Source: LMUY01 sp964245075 (GTDB lineage: Bacteria; Pseudomonadota; Alphaproteobacteria; Acetobacterales; Acetobacteraceae). Taken from it: a DNA stretch of 64,000 nucleotides. The stretch covers positions 1-64,000 of the forward strand of contig CAXTLC010000007.1 in the NCBI GenBank assembly GCA_964245075.1, in the 5' to 3' direction. Below are positions 7,959 to 16,800 of the stretch, piece after piece. Positions within the stretch are counted from its first letter, which is position 1. Each line of letters starts with the position of its first letter. Position numbers and translations under genes: made by a program. The notes below the pieces were generated by a model that saw only the letters and a program-made list of their open reading frames with translations, was not told the DNA's origin and did not search any database.

Positions 7959-8941
7959 GCCATGGTCCCTTGGAGCCTTCGTTCCGCCAGCGCCGCCGCC
8001 ATGCGCAGCGCCGCGATCAGGCTGCCCGGGTCCGCCACCCCCTGCCCGGCGATGCCGAACGCGGTGCCGTGGTCGGGCGAGGTCCGCACGATCGGCAGCC
8101 CCAGCGTCACGTTCACCCCGCCGGCCATGTCCAGCGTCTTGAGCGGGATCAGCGCCTGGTCGTGGTACATGCAGATCGCGGCGTCGTAGCGCGGCCGCGC
8201 CGCGTCGGTGAACAGGGTGTCCGGCGGATACGGCCCGGTCGCGTCGATGCCTTCCGCCCGCAGCGCCGCCACCGCGGGGGCGATCACCTCCGCTTCCTCC
8301 GAGCCCATGGCGCCCTGCTCGCCGGCGTGCGGGTTCAGCCCCGCCACCGCCAGGCGGGGCGCCGCGATGCCGAAATCCCGCCGCAGCGCCGCGTCCGCCG
8401 CCCGGGCGGTGGCGAGGATCGCCGCGGTCGTCACCCCCTCCAGCGCGCGGCGCAGCGAGACGTGGATCGTCACCGGCACCACCCGCAACTGGGCGCAGGC
8501 CAGCATCATCACGGGTGTCGCGCCGGTGAGCGCGCCCAGGAACTCGGTGTGGCCGGGGTGGGGGAAGCCGGCCTGGTAGAGCACGGCCTTGCTGATCGGG
8601 TTGGTGACCACCGCGCCGGCTTGCCCGCCCTGCGCCAGGCGCACCGCGCGCTCGATGCTGGCGATCACCGCGGGGGCGTTGGCCGGGTCCGGCCGGCCGG
8701 GCCGGGCGATGGCGGGCAGGTCCACCGGGAGCACGGGCAGCGCCGCGCCGAACACGTCCGCCGCCTGCGCCGGCGACCCGATCACCGCCATCGGCACGTC
8801 CAGCGCGCCGACCCAGAACGGGTCCGCCAGGATGGCGAAGGCCGGGCCGCTCCCGGCCAGGGCGCGCCAGGCCTTGGCCGCGATCTCCCCGCCGATGCCG
8901 GCCGGGTCGCCCATGGTCAGCAGCAGGGGAAGCGCCGTCAT
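7955..8941 (-). CDS. pdxA: 4-hydroxythreonine-4-phosphate dehydrogenase
   Basis: A 328-residue PdxA, an NAD- and metal-dependent dehydrogenase that supplies the amino-oxopropyl phosphate substrate of PdxJ. Visible motifs are MGDPAGIGGEI at the N-terminus, TNPISKAVL, PGHTEFL with a metal-binding His, VTIHVSLRRAL, GLNPHAGE and YHDQALIPLKTL. ATG 8941 (MTALPLLLTMGDPAG) fits the usual family start. It is divergent from the UbiK-like gene, with 86 bases between the two starts. Confidence 0.97.
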   Translation of the reverse strand: MTALPLLLTMGDPAGIGGEIAAKAWRALAGSGPAFAILADPFWVGALDVPMAVIGSPAQAADVFGAALPVLPVDLPAIARPGRPDPANAPAVIASIERAVRLAQGGQAGAVVTNPISKAVLYQAGFPHPGHTEFLGALTGATPVMMLACAQLRVVPVTIHVSLRRALEGVTTAAILATARAADAALRRDFGIAAPRLAVAGLNPHAGEQGAMGSEEAEVIAPAVAALRAEGIDATGPYPPDTLFTDAARPRYDAAICMYHDQALIPLKTLDMAGGVNVTLGLPIVRTSPDHGTAFGIAGQGVADPGSLIAALRMAAALAERRLQGTMA

Positions 8942-9027
8942 GCGGCGCAGCCAAACACATCCATCCCGCCGTGCAAACCACCCATGATCGTCTATATAGT
9001 GGCTCTCGCATTGGGAGCCCGACCGCC

Positions 9028-9348
9028 ATGACCGATCGTCCGCGCTTCTTCGACGACCTCGCCGGCGTGGCCGGCGGCGCGTTCTCCGCCTTCGCCGGGT
9101 TGCGGGACGAGGCGGAATCCACCATCCGCGCCCGCATCGACGAGGCGGTCCGCAAGCTGGAGCTGGTGCGGCGCGAGGACCTGGAAGCGGTCGAGCAGAT
9201 GGCCGCCAACGCCCGCGCCGGGCAGGAAGCCGCCGAAGCCCGGGTGGCGGCGCTGGAGCTGCGGGTGGCCGCGCTGGAAGCCGTTTCCATCCCCCCCAGC
9301 GACGTCGAGCGGCCGGATTCGGACTTTCCCGACCCGAACGGCATCTGA
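9028..9348 (+). CDS. UbiK/BMFP-type accessory factor
   Basis: A 106-residue protein of the membrane-fusogenic BMFP family (YqiC/UbiK). The N-terminal half (RFFDDLAGVAGGAFSAFAGL) can form an amphipathic helix, and the C-terminal half (about 50-90) is a coiled coil with heptads such as RVAALELRVAALE that drives trimer formation. In enterobacteria UbiK assists aerobic ubiquinone biosynthesis. It is first in a rightward set with YbjN and proC, an arrangement that recurs in alphaproteobacteria. ATG 9028 places the conserved region at the very start. Confidence 0.85.
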   Translation: MTDRPRFFDDLAGVAGGAFSAFAGLRDEAESTIRARIDEAVRKLELVRREDLEAVEQMAANARAGQEAAEARVAALELRVAALEAVSIPPSDVERPDSDFPDPNGI

Positions 9349-9418
9349 CGCGCAGTTGCGCGGACCGGGCTTGCACCGCGGGATTGCTGCCCGGTAGTCT
9401 GAGACCGTACCGAGTCGT

Positions 9419-9448
9419 GGCCGCAAGCCCCTGGGCCGCAAGCCCTTG
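9419..9448. repeat. 15-bp tandem duplication before the YbjN gene
   Basis: GGCCGCAAGCCCCTG (9419-9433) is followed directly by GGCCGCAAGCCCTTG (9434-9448), one mismatch in 15. It lies in the short spacer between the UbiK-like gene and the YbjN gene. Confidence 0.8.
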
Positions 9449-9488
9449 ACTGGGTTCGCGTCCGGCCTTCCTCCATCCGGGAGACCCC

Positions 9489-9998
9489 ATGATGCCGACC
9501 ATCCAATCCACGACAGTCAGCGAGCACGCCGCCAATCCGCTTGACGCGCTCGAGCAGATCGTTGGCAACAACGACTGGGCCTTCGACCGCCGCAGCGAGG
9601 GTGAGATGGCCGCCGAAGCGCCGGGCAAGTGGTGCGACTACGGGCTGTACTTCTCCTGGTCGCGGGAGATCAGCGCCATGCACTTCACCTGCGCGTTCGA
9701 CCTGAAGGTCCCCGCCGGCCGCCGCGGCGCGTTGTACGAACTGCTGGCCCTGGCCAACGAGAAGCTCTGGATCGGCCATTTCGGCATGGACAGCGACGAC
9801 GGCATGCCGCTGTTCCGCCATTCCGTGCTGCTGCGCGGCGCGCCGGGCGCGTCCGCCGAAAGCCTGGAGGACATGGTGGACATCGCCATCACCGAGTGCG
9901 AGCGCTTCTACCCGGCGTTCCAGTTCGTGCTGTGGGGCGGCAAGACCCCGGCCGACGCGCTGGCCGCCGCCATGCTGGAGTGCGTGGGCGAGGCGTGA
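9489..9998 (+). CDS. YbjN domain-containing protein
   Basis: A 169-residue soluble protein of the YbjN family, which resembles type III secretion chaperone folds and occurs widely in alphaproteobacteria without a settled biochemical role. The characteristic order is an N-terminal LEQIVGNNDWAFDR segment, a DYGLYFSWSREISAMHF beta region, and the C-terminal AITECERFYPAFQFVLWGGK. The gene overlaps proC by GTGA at its stop codon, so the two are coupled. Confidence 0.88.
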   Translation: MMPTIQSTTVSEHAANPLDALEQIVGNNDWAFDRRSEGEMAAEAPGKWCDYGLYFSWSREISAMHFTCAFDLKVPAGRRGALYELLALANEKLWIGHFGMDSDDGMPLFRHSVLLRGAPGASAESLEDMVDIAITECERFYPAFQFVLWGGKTPADALAAAMLECVGEA

Positions 9999-10807
9999 CG
10001 CCCCAGGTCGTGACGCCGCGCGTCCTGCTGCTGGGCGGCGGCCGGATGGGCGGCGCGATGCTCGCCGGCTGGCGCCGCGCCGGGCTGGGGCCGAGCTGGG
10101 TGGTCGATCCGTCGCCCGAGGCGGCCTCGCTCGGCGGCGAGGGCGTGAGCGTGGCCGCCAGCCCCGGCGCGGTGGAGCCCGGCTTCCGCCCGGACGCCGT
10201 GGTGCTGGCCGTCAAGCCGCAGGTGGCGGCAGAGGCGGTCCCGGCGGTGGCGCGGTGGACGCAAGGGGCCGCCGTGCTCTCCATCATGGCCGGGCGCACC
10301 GTCGCCGGCATCGCCGGCATGACGGGGGCCGGCGCGGTCGTGCGCGCCATGCCGAACACGCCGGCCGCGATCGGGCAGGGCTTCACCGCCGCCTTCGCCG
10401 CCCCCGGCGTGTCGGACGGGCAGAAGGCGCTGTGCGACCGGCTGCTGCGCTCGGTGGGCGAGGTCGCCTGGGTCGAGGCGGAAGCGCAGCTGGACGCGGT
10501 GACCGCCACCTCCGGCAGCGGCCCGGCCTACGTCTTCCTGCTCGCCGAGTTGCTGGAAGCGGCGGCGGTGGAGCAGGGCCTGCCGCCCGGCCTGGCCCGC
10601 ACCCTGGCCCGGCGCACCGTCGCCGGCTCGGGCGCGCTGCTCGCCGCCAGCCCGCAGGACGCGGCCGAGATGCGCCGCGCGGTCACCAGCCCGGGCGGCA
10701 CCACGGAACGGGCGCTGGCCGTGCTCCTGGCGCCGGACGCCTGGCCCGCGGCGATGAGCCGGGCCGTCGCCGCCGCCGCCGCCCGCTCGCGCGAGTTGTC
10801 CGCATGA
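9995..10807 (+). CDS. proC: Pyrroline-5-carboxylate reductase
   Basis: A 270-residue ProC, which reduces pyrroline-5-carboxylate to proline with NAD(P)H. The Rossmann motif LLLGGGRMGGAML is at residues 11-23. AMPNTPAAIGQG, SGSGPAYVFLLAEL (about 170-183) and the C-terminal signature VTSPGGTT follow. GTG 9995 is the start; it overlaps the YbjN stop codon. Earlier codons in this frame lie over the YbjN gene and show no homology. It is the last gene of the UbiK-like/YbjN/proC set. Confidence 0.96.
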   Translation: MTPQVVTPRVLLLGGGRMGGAMLAGWRRAGLGPSWVVDPSPEAASLGGEGVSVAASPGAVEPGFRPDAVVLAVKPQVAAEAVPAVARWTQGAAVLSIMAGRTVAGIAGMTGAGAVVRAMPNTPAAIGQGFTAAFAAPGVSDGQKALCDRLLRSVGEVAWVEAEAQLDAVTATSGSGPAYVFLLAELLEAAAVEQGLPPGLARTLARRTVAGSGALLAASPQDAAEMRRAVTSPGGTTERALAVLLAPDAWPAAMSRAVAAAAARSRELSA

Positions 10808-10856
10808 TTTCGGGTCGCGGGCTGGCAATCGGGCGCAGGCAGGCTACCTGACGGGC

Positions 10857-11567
10857 ATGGATGATGCACAATTCGACGCGGCCCTCGTTTCCGCCGCCTT
10901 CGCCCAGGCGGGGCTGACCGGATGGCGCGGGCTCAGCATCGTGGAAGCGGCGCGTTTCGCCGGCCTCCCGCTGGACCGGGCGCGCGCCCGCTTTCCCGGC
11001 CCGGGCGCGGTGCTGATGCGGTTCGGCCTGCTCGCCGACGAGGCCGCCCTGGCAGAGCCGGCGACGGAGCCGAGCGCGCGCGAGCGGCTGTTCGACCTGC
11101 TGATGCGCCGGTTCGACGTGTTGCAGCAGCACCGCGAAGGCATGCTCGCCCTGTTGCGCGCGCTGCCGTTCGACCCGGGACTGACGCTGGCGCTGGCCGC
11201 CGCGACCGGGCGGTCCATGGGCTGGATGCTGGAAGCGGCCGGCATCGGCGCGGGCGGCGTGCGCGGGCGGCTGCGGGCCAGCGGGCTGGTGGGCGTCTGG
11301 CTGTATGCCTTGCGCGCCTGGCAGGGGGACGAGAGCGCCGACCTGTCCGGCACCATGGCCGCGCTGGACAAGGCGCTGGACCAGGCGGAGCGGTATTCGA
11401 GCATGGCGGGCGGCCCGGGGGCCGCGATGCCGGGGGCCGGGGATGCCGATGACGGCCTGGAAGGCGTGGTGGACGTGCCAGCCGATCCGGATATCGAGGC
11501 CGCGCACCGCGCGGCTGCCAACCCGCCGCCGCCCCCGCCGCCCGAACCGCCGCCCCCGCCGCTCTGA
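10857..11567 (+). CDS. TetR-like protein with polyproline tail
   Basis: A 236-residue protein. The N-terminus (about 5-55, LSIVEAARFAGLPLDRARARF) resembles a weak TetR-type helix-turn-helix, followed by an all-helical ligand-binding-like region. COQ9 proteins share this fold, so a ubiquinone-related or lipid-binding role is an alternative to transcription control. The last 20 residues are almost pure proline (PPPPPPPEPPPPP), a disordered tail. It begins 50 bp after proC and ends 117 bp before the phasin gene. Confidence 0.7.
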   Translation: MDDAQFDAALVSAAFAQAGLTGWRGLSIVEAARFAGLPLDRARARFPGPGAVLMRFGLLADEAALAEPATEPSARERLFDLLMRRFDVLQQHREGMLALLRALPFDPGLTLALAAATGRSMGWMLEAAGIGAGGVRGRLRASGLVGVWLYALRAWQGDESADLSGTMAALDKALDQAERYSSMAGGPGAAMPGAGDADDGLEGVVDVPADPDIEAAHRAAANPPPPPPPEPPPPPL

Positions 11568-11684
11568 GTGGCAGGGCGGCAACCCCGGCGTCCCTCCTTC
11601 GTTGCCTTTTTCGGGCGGCTCGGCCAGCTTGTGACCCGACGGCCTGGCCAGGCTGTGCGGCAGCAACAAGAAGGAGCAGGGGCG

Positions 11685-12230
11685 ATGTCTGACAACCCGA
11701 CGGATGGCGGCATGGGCGCTGACGCGACGCGGGCGGCCAAGGTCACGATGGAGGCGGGCGCCAACGCCGCCCAGTCGATGAGCAACACCATGAACAGCCT
11801 TGGCAGCAATGCGATGGGTGAGTTCACCCGCATGTTCTCGGAGATGAAGGTGCCGCCGATGCCGGACATGGAGGCGTTGATGTCCGCGCACCGCCGCAAC
11901 CTGGAAACGCTGTCGGCCGCCAACCGGGTCGCCCTGGAAGGCGCGCAGGCCGTGGCCCGGCGCAACATGGAGATCATGCAGCAGACCATGTCCGAACTGA
12001 CGGACGGCATGCGCTCGTTCGCAGCCGGCGAGCCGCCCCAGGTGCGGGCGGTGCGGCAGGCCGACATGCTGAAGGCGTCCTATGAACGCGCCGTTTCCAA
12101 CATGCAGGAGATCGGCGGCCTGATCCAGAAGTCCAACGGCGAAGCCCTGGGCCTGCTCAACAAGCGGTTCACCGAAGCCGTCGACGAGGTCAGGCTGCTG
12201 GTCGAGAAGGGCGCTCAACCAGGCGACTGA
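11685..12230 (+). CDS. Phasin family protein
   Basis: A 181-residue helical protein of the phasin family, which coats polyhydroxyalkanoate granules and limits their coalescence. The core (about residues 50-170) has amphipathic helices with the family pattern MSAHRRNLETLSAANRVALE and QTMSELTDGM. Met-, Ala- and Gly-rich segments precede it. ATG 11685 is chosen because a clear AAGGAG Shine-Dalgarno sequence lies upstream; the open frame extends further 5' without homology. No PHA synthase is in the window. Confidence 0.9.
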   Translation: MSDNPTDGGMGADATRAAKVTMEAGANAAQSMSNTMNSLGSNAMGEFTRMFSEMKVPPMPDMEALMSAHRRNLETLSAANRVALEGAQAVARRNMEIMQQTMSELTDGMRSFAAGEPPQVRAVRQADMLKASYERAVSNMQEIGGLIQKSNGEALGLLNKRFTEAVDEVRLLVEKGAQPGD

Positions 12231-12281
12231 CGGGACGGGGGCGGGGAGCTGCCGGCAGCGCGGCAGCTCCCCGCCTGACAG

Positions 12282-12761
12282 CTACGACGAGCGCAGGATC
12301 GTTTCCGCGAGCGCGCTGTGCTGCTCGTCCGCCTGCTTCGCCTCCTGGAGCGACGTCCTCATCGCCTGCTCCGTCTCGGCCATCTGCATCTTGGCGGCAT
12401 AGTTCGCCAGGGTTCCGAACGCCGCGATCCAGTAGTGCAGCGCAAGCTGCCCGGCCGCTATGATGCCGAGATCCCGCGTCATGCCGTCCGGCGCCTTCTG
12501 CCGGATTCTGCGGCTGACCTCGTAGTGGGCTTCGAGCACCGGGTTGCCGGTGTCCTCGGCGCCGCCCGCCTCCTGCGCGGCCTTGCTGATGCGCGCCGCC
12601 CACTGCTCGGACGTCTTGCTGCCTGCCTGGAGCGCCGCCTTCAGTTCGGGGTGGCTCACGTCTCCCTGGAGCTCGCCCGTCGCCTGCTTCGCCACGTCCC
12701 CGCCGGCCTTGAGCGCCTGCAAACCCTGCGCGACCAGCGTCTTGAGTTCTTGACCAGCCAT
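12282..12761 (-). CDS. DUF892/YciE-type ferritin-like protein
   Basis: A 159-residue four-helix protein of the YciE/YciF-like DUF892 family, whose members have a ferritin-like fold and are often stress-induced. Typical segments are LKTLVAQGLQALKAG at the N-terminus, HPELKAALQAGSKTSEQW, and HYWIAAFGTLANYA with downstream Glu and His residues that could bind metal. It is convergent with the phasin gene and 51 bp from it. Substrate and metal content are unknown. Confidence 0.8.
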   Translation of the reverse strand: MAGQELKTLVAQGLQALKAGGDVAKQATGELQGDVSHPELKAALQAGSKTSEQWAARISKAAQEAGGAEDTGNPVLEAHYEVSRRIRQKAPDGMTRDLGIIAAGQLALHYWIAAFGTLANYAAKMQMAETEQAMRTSLQEAKQADEQHSALAETILRSS

Positions 12762-12983
12762 GTGATTGCCTTCTCGTTGTAGCCGGTCAGCACAACGGGA
12801 AGCGCAGCAAGCGGTTTTGAGCCAGACAAGGCCTCAACGGCAGTTGAAGCCAAGCATAGCGCGATCACGGGAAATACATCCCGCGCGCGCGGCGGCATTG
12901 TCTTTTGACCTTAACATCCAGTTCGCAGGCCATCATTGCTGAAGCAGCGGCAGGCTGAACGCGGTTGGCTGCCAGATGGGGTC

Positions 12984-13009
12984 GTATCATGGGGCCGTAT
13001 CATGGGGCC
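12984..13009. repeat. 13-bp tandem duplication over the stop codon of the YgjP-like gene
   Basis: GTATCATGGGGCC occurs twice in direct succession (12984-12996 and 12997-13009). On the minus strand each unit contains a TGA; the TGA of the second unit (13000-13002) is the actual stop codon, so the duplication spans the gene end. Confidence 0.85.
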
Positions 13010-13719
13010 GCATTCCCCGTGTTCGCCCGCATCAGGCCCGGCCCATGGCGCTTCAGCCACCCGGCGCAGGCATCCATGTCGGGAGCCGCCGAGGCGACCA
13101 GCGCCCAGAACGCCGGCCCGTGGTTCATGTGCCGCAGGTGCGCCAGCTCGTGCGCCACCACGTAGTGCTGCACGCGGACAGGCGCCATCACCAGCCGCCA
13201 GTTGAACATCACCGTGCCGCCCGCCGAGCAGCTGCCCCATCGGCTGCGGGTGTCGCGGACCGTGATGCGGGCCGGCCGCAGCGCCGTCGCCGCCGCCACT
13301 TCGCCGGACAAGGCCGCCAGGCGCCGCCCCGCCTCCGCCCGCAGCAGGTCGGCGACCCGGCGGGCGAGGAACGCCGCCTCGCCGCCGACATGGATCTCTG
13401 CCCCCGCGATCCAGGCGCCGCCGTGGCCGCCGGGCACGTGGCGGATGGTGTGCGGCTCGCCGCCCACCGGGATGCTGCATCCGTCGGCGAACGCCAGCGC
13501 CGGCGGCAGCGCGGCGAGCCGGCTGCCCACCCAGGCGGCGTGGTCCGCCAGCAGGCGCAGCCCGGCTGCCCGGGCCGCCCGCTCCGGCAGGGTGATGACG
13601 ACCGCGGCGCTCCGCGTGTCGATCCGCAGGCTGACCCGGCGCGCCCGCGCGCTCCGGCGCCACAGCACGGGCGTGGGGCCGTGGGGCAGGTCGATGGTTT
13701 CCGGGCCGGGTGCCGCCAT
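13000..13719 (-). CDS. YgjP-type metallopeptidase (SprT/M48-like)
   Basis: A 239-residue protein of the YgjP family of putative zinc metallopeptidases. The zinc-site motif HELAHLRHMNHGPAFW (HExxH followed by further His residues) is near residue 200. It is preceded by DTRSRWGSCSAGG and FNWRLVMAP, both typical of the family. The N-terminus has the conserved RRSARARRVSLRID. It is the last gene of the leftward cyd-ycgN cluster, 32 bp after ycgN. The stop codon lies in a 13-bp tandem duplication. Confidence 0.9.
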   Translation of the reverse strand: MAAPGPETIDLPHGPTPVLWRRSARARRVSLRIDTRSAAVVITLPERAARAAGLRLLADHAAWVGSRLAALPPALAFADGCSIPVGGEPHTIRHVPGGHGGAWIAGAEIHVGGEAAFLARRVADLLRAEAGRRLAALSGEVAAATALRPARITVRDTRSRWGSCSAGGTVMFNWRLVMAPVRVQHYVVAHELAHLRHMNHGPAFWALVASAAPDMDACAGWLKRHGPGLMRANTGNAAP

Positions 13720-13751
13720 GGCCGGGAGGTGCCGCTTCCCGCGGAGTCGGC

Positions 13752-14246
13752 TCAACCGCCCCGCGGGACCGGCCGCCGCGGCCGGACGTTGCGGCCGGGC
13801 CAGTCGGCCAGGTGGTGCTCCAGGGGGCCGGACCGCTCCTCGCTCACCGCCCGGCCGCGCACCGAGACGCCGGCCTCGTGCACCGTCGCCGGGTCGCCGG
13901 ACACCAGCGGATGCCACCAGGCCAGCCCGCGCCCTTCCTGCACCCTGCGGTACCCGCAGGACGGCGGCAGCCAGTCGATGTCTTCCAGCGCCTCGGGGGT
14001 CAGGGACACGCAATCCGGCACCTTCTCCTGCCGGCGGGGGTAGTCGCTGCAATGGCAGCCGTGCAGGTCGAGCAGGCGGCAGGCGACGTTGGTGAAGCTC
14101 AGCGCCTCCGTCGCCTCGTCGCGCAGCTTGTGCAGGCAGCAGCGGCCGCAGCCGTCGCACAGCGACTCCCACTCCTCGTCCGTCATCTGGTCGAGGCGCT
14201 TCGTGGCCCAGAAAGGGGAGGCCGGAGGCGTCTCCGCCCGGCTCAC
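13752..14246 (-). CDS. ycgN: YcgN family cysteine cluster protein
   Basis: A 164-residue UPF0260/YcgN protein. The CDGCGRCCLHKL motif and later cysteines (NVACRLLDLHGCHCSDYP, PPSCGYR) form a cluster likely to bind metal or an iron-sulfur centre. The family begins with PFW.TKRL..M...EWE.LCDGCGRCC, which matches here, so GTG 14246 is chosen. It overlaps the stop of the DUF2474 gene (GTGA), so it belongs to the cyd operon by coupling. The biochemical role of the family is not settled. Confidence 0.9.
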   Translation of the reverse strand: MSRAETPPASPFWATKRLDQMTDEEWESLCDGCGRCCLHKLRDEATEALSFTNVACRLLDLHGCHCSDYPRRQEKVPDCVSLTPEALEDIDWLPPSCGYRRVQEGRGLAWWHPLVSGDPATVHEAGVSVRGRAVSEERSGPLEHHLADWPGRNVRPRRPVPRGG

Positions 14247-14371
14247 GGGTGCAGCGCCCAGCGCAGCGCGCCCGCGGCCGCGCCGACGCTCAGCACCCCG
14301 CCGGCCCACAGGGCCGCGAACCAGGCCAGCCGCCGCCAGAGCGGCTGCTTCCCGTCAGTGATAGCTGGCAC
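14243..14371 (-). CDS. DUF2474 small membrane protein of the cyd operon
   Basis: A 42-residue protein: a short polar N-terminus (ITDGKQPLWRR) and one membrane helix (about 15-37, LAWFAALWAGGVLSVGAAAG). DUF2474 proteins follow cyanide-insensitive cydAB genes and are counterparts of the CydX/CioC small subunits that stabilise the oxidase. The GTG start at 14371 lies inside the last codons of cydB, and the stop overlaps the ycgN start. Both overlaps and the W-RRL-W pattern support translation. It is easily missed because of its size. Confidence 0.8.
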   Translation of the reverse strand: MPAITDGKQPLWRRLAWFAALWAGGVLSVGAAAGALRWALHP

Positions 14372-15368
14372 CGGCCTGCACCTTTCCACGGAACACCCAG
14401 TAGCTGAATGCGGAGTAGCAGAGGATCAGCGGGATCAGCACGGACGCCCCCACGAGAACGAAGAGCTGGCTGGCCCGTGGCGCCGCAGCCTGCCAGATGG
14501 TGATGTCGGGCGGCACCATCAACGGATAGAAGCTCACCCCCAGCCCGGCGAAGCACAGCACGAAGATGCCGAGCGCGCAAAGCAGCGGCGTCCCGTGGTG
14601 CTCGCGCTTGATGCCGAGCCGGAAGAAGAACGCCAGCAGCGCCACCAGCGCCGGCACCGGGCTGGTGAGCAGGATGCCGGGCCAGCCGAACCAGCGCTGC
14701 ATGAAGGTGGGGTTGAGGAACGGCGTCCACAGGCTGACGGCCACGATCAGCGCCAGCATCGCCCAGGCCAGCGCCACCGCCTGCCTGCGCGCCCGGCGTT
14801 GCAGCGACCCTTCCGTCCGCCAGACCAGCCAGCACGCCCCGAGCCAGGTGTAGCCGACCACCACGGCGACGCCGCACAGCAGGGTGAACGGCGTGAGCCA
14901 GTCGAACCAGCCGCCGGCATACTGCCCGTCCACCACGTGGATGCCTTGCAGCAGCCCGCCCAGCGCCAGCCCCTGGCACAGCGCCGCGAGCGTGGACCCG
15001 CCGAAGAACGAGAAGTCCCACAGCTTCTGCCCCATGGGCGTGTGGGCGCGGAACCGCAGCTCGAACGCGACGCCGCGGAAGATCAAGCCGAACAGCATGC
15101 CGAGGATCACGGGATACAGCGCCGGCATGATGATGCTGTAGGCGAGCGGGAAGACGCCGAACAGCCCGCCCCCGCCCAGCACCAGCCACGTTTCGTTGCC
15201 GTCCCACATGGGCGCGATGGAGTTGACCATCGTGTCGCGGTCCTCCTTGCCGCGCTCGGCGGCGAACAGGATGCCGACGCCGAGGTCGAACCCGTCCAGC
15301 ACGACGTAGGCGAGGACGGCGAAGGCCAGCAGCCCGGCCCACACCGTGGCGATCGTTTCGGTGCTCAT
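14355..15368 (-). CDS. cydB: Cytochrome bd-type quinol oxidase subunit II (cyanide-insensitive type)
   Basis: A 337-residue integral membrane subunit with eight or nine helices. The N-terminal VLDGFDLGVGIL and NSIAPMWDGNETWLV signatures are typical of CydB/CioB. The oxidase transfers electrons from quinol to oxygen without proton pumping. It begins 4 bases after cydA ends and overlaps the DUF2474 gene. The accompanying DUF2474 gene and the short Q-loop of CydA point to the CIO subgroup. Confidence 0.96.
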   Translation of the reverse strand: MSTETIATVWAGLLAFAVLAYVVLDGFDLGVGILFAAERGKEDRDTMVNSIAPMWDGNETWLVLGGGGLFGVFPLAYSIIMPALYPVILGMLFGLIFRGVAFELRFRAHTPMGQKLWDFSFFGGSTLAALCQGLALGGLLQGIHVVDGQYAGGWFDWLTPFTLLCGVAVVVGYTWLGACWLVWRTEGSLQRRARRQAVALAWAMLALIVAVSLWTPFLNPTFMQRWFGWPGILLTSPVPALVALLAFFFRLGIKREHHGTPLLCALGIFVLCFAGLGVSFYPLMVPPDITIWQAAAPRASQLFVLVGASVLIPLILCYSAFSYWVFRGKVQAGASYH

Positions 15369-15372
15369 CGCC

Positions 15373-16800
15373 TCACTCCGCCGGCAGCAGGTTCGCGCTG
15401 CCGGCCCCGGACGGGACCGCGCCGGGCAGGCCGGGGTGGATGCCGGCCGAGCGGATCGGCTTGGTCGGGTCCAGCCCCGGCTCGCCGCTCACCGGCGGCT
15501 TGGCCATCATGCGCAGGATCACCGCGATGCCGGCGCCGAACACGATGAAATAGACCACCGCGAAGATCGCCAGGGACGTCGCGATGCCCGGCAAGGCGAT
15601 CGGCGACACGCTGTCCGCCGTCCGCAGCACGCCGTACACGGTGTACGGCTGGCGGCCGATCTCCGTCGTCATCCAGCCGCACAGCATCGCCACGATCGGC
15701 GCCGGCGCCATCAGCAGGGCCGCGCGGTGCAGCCACCGGCTGCTGAACAGGGTGCGCCGCCGCCGGGCCAGCAGGCTCCACGCGCCCAGCCCGAACATCG
15801 CGAAGCCGATGCCGACCATGATGCGGAAGGTCCAGAACACCGCGGGGGAATAAGGCCGGTCGGCGGGCGGCACGTCCTTCAGCCCGGGCACGCGGCCGTT
15901 CCAGCTATGCGTCAGGATGAGCGAGGAGGCGTGCGGGATCTCGATTTTGTAGTCGGTCCGCTCCTTCGCCATGTTGGGCAGCCCGAACAGGATCAGCGGC
16001 GCGCCGTTCGGGCCGCTGTCGGTCCAGTCGCCTTCCAGCGCGGCGATCTTCATCGGCTGGTGCTCCAGCGTGTTGAGGCCGTGCAGGTCGCCCATGCCGA
16101 TCTGCAGCGGCGCCACGATCGCCGCCATCCACATCGCCATGGAGAACATGGTGCGCACCGCCGGCGTGCTCCGCCCGCGCAGCAGGTGCCAGGCGCCGAC
16201 GCCGCCCACGATGAACGCGACGATCAGGTAGGACGCCAGCACCATGTGCGGCACCCGCACGAAGGCGGACGGGTTGAAGATCACCTGCCAGTAGTCGGTC
16301 GGGTACATCCGTCCATCGGCGCCGACCGCGAAGCCGGCCGGGGTCTGCATCCAGCTGTTGACCGTCAGGATCCAGAACGCGGACAGGAACGTGCCGCCGG
16401 CCACCATGCAGGTGGCGAACATGTGGAGGCGCTTACCCACCCGCTCCATGCCGAACAGCATGACCCCGAGGAACCCCGCCTCCAGGAAGAAGGCGGTCAG
16501 CACCTCGTAGGCCATCACCGGGCCGATCACCGGGCCGGCCTTGGCGGCGTACTGGGACCAGTTGGTGCCGAACTGGTAGGACATGACCAGCCCGGACACG
16601 ACGCCCATGGCGAAGCCGATGGAGAAGATCTTGATCCAGTACTTGAACAGGTCGAGGTACACCTGCTTGCCGGTGCGCAGCCACATCGCTTCCAGCACCA
16701 TCAGGTAGCTGGCCAGCCCGATGGAGAACGCCGGGAAGGTGATGTGGAACGCCACCGTGAAGCCGAACTGGGCCCGCGCCAGGTGGAATGCGTCGATCAT
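15373..16800 (-). CDS. cydA: Cytochrome bd-type quinol oxidase subunit I (cyanide-insensitive type)
   Basis: A 475-residue subunit carrying the haems. Visible features are the N-terminal ARAQFGFTVAFHITFPAF (a haem-ligand His near residue 20), GMERVGKRLHMFATC, NSWMQTPAGF, a membrane His near 185, and GRQPYTVYGVLRTAD after the Q-loop. The Q-loop is short, as in CioA rather than E. coli CydA. Its start codon overlaps the stop of the upstream GbsR-type regulator (ATGA), so oxidase expression is coupled to that regulator. Confidence 0.96.
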   Translation of the reverse strand: MIDAFHLARAQFGFTVAFHITFPAFSIGLASYLMVLEAMWLRTGKQVYLDLFKYWIKIFSIGFAMGVVSGLVMSYQFGTNWSQYAAKAGPVIGPVMAYEVLTAFFLEAGFLGVMLFGMERVGKRLHMFATCMVAGGTFLSAFWILTVNSWMQTPAGFAVGADGRMYPTDYWQVIFNPSAFVRVPHMVLASYLIVAFIVGGVGAWHLLRGRSTPAVRTMFSMAMWMAAIVAPLQIGMGDLHGLNTLEHQPMKIAALEGDWTDSGPNGAPLILFGLPNMAKERTDYKIEIPHASSLILTHSWNGRVPGLKDVPPADRPYSPAVFWTFRIMVGIGFAMFGLGAWSLLARRRRTLFSSRWLHRAALLMAPAPIVAMLCGWMTTEIGRQPYTVYGVLRTADSVSPIALPGIATSLAIFAVVYFIVFGAGIAVILRMMAKPPVSGEPGLDPTKPIRSAGIHPGLPGAVPSGAGSANLLPAE

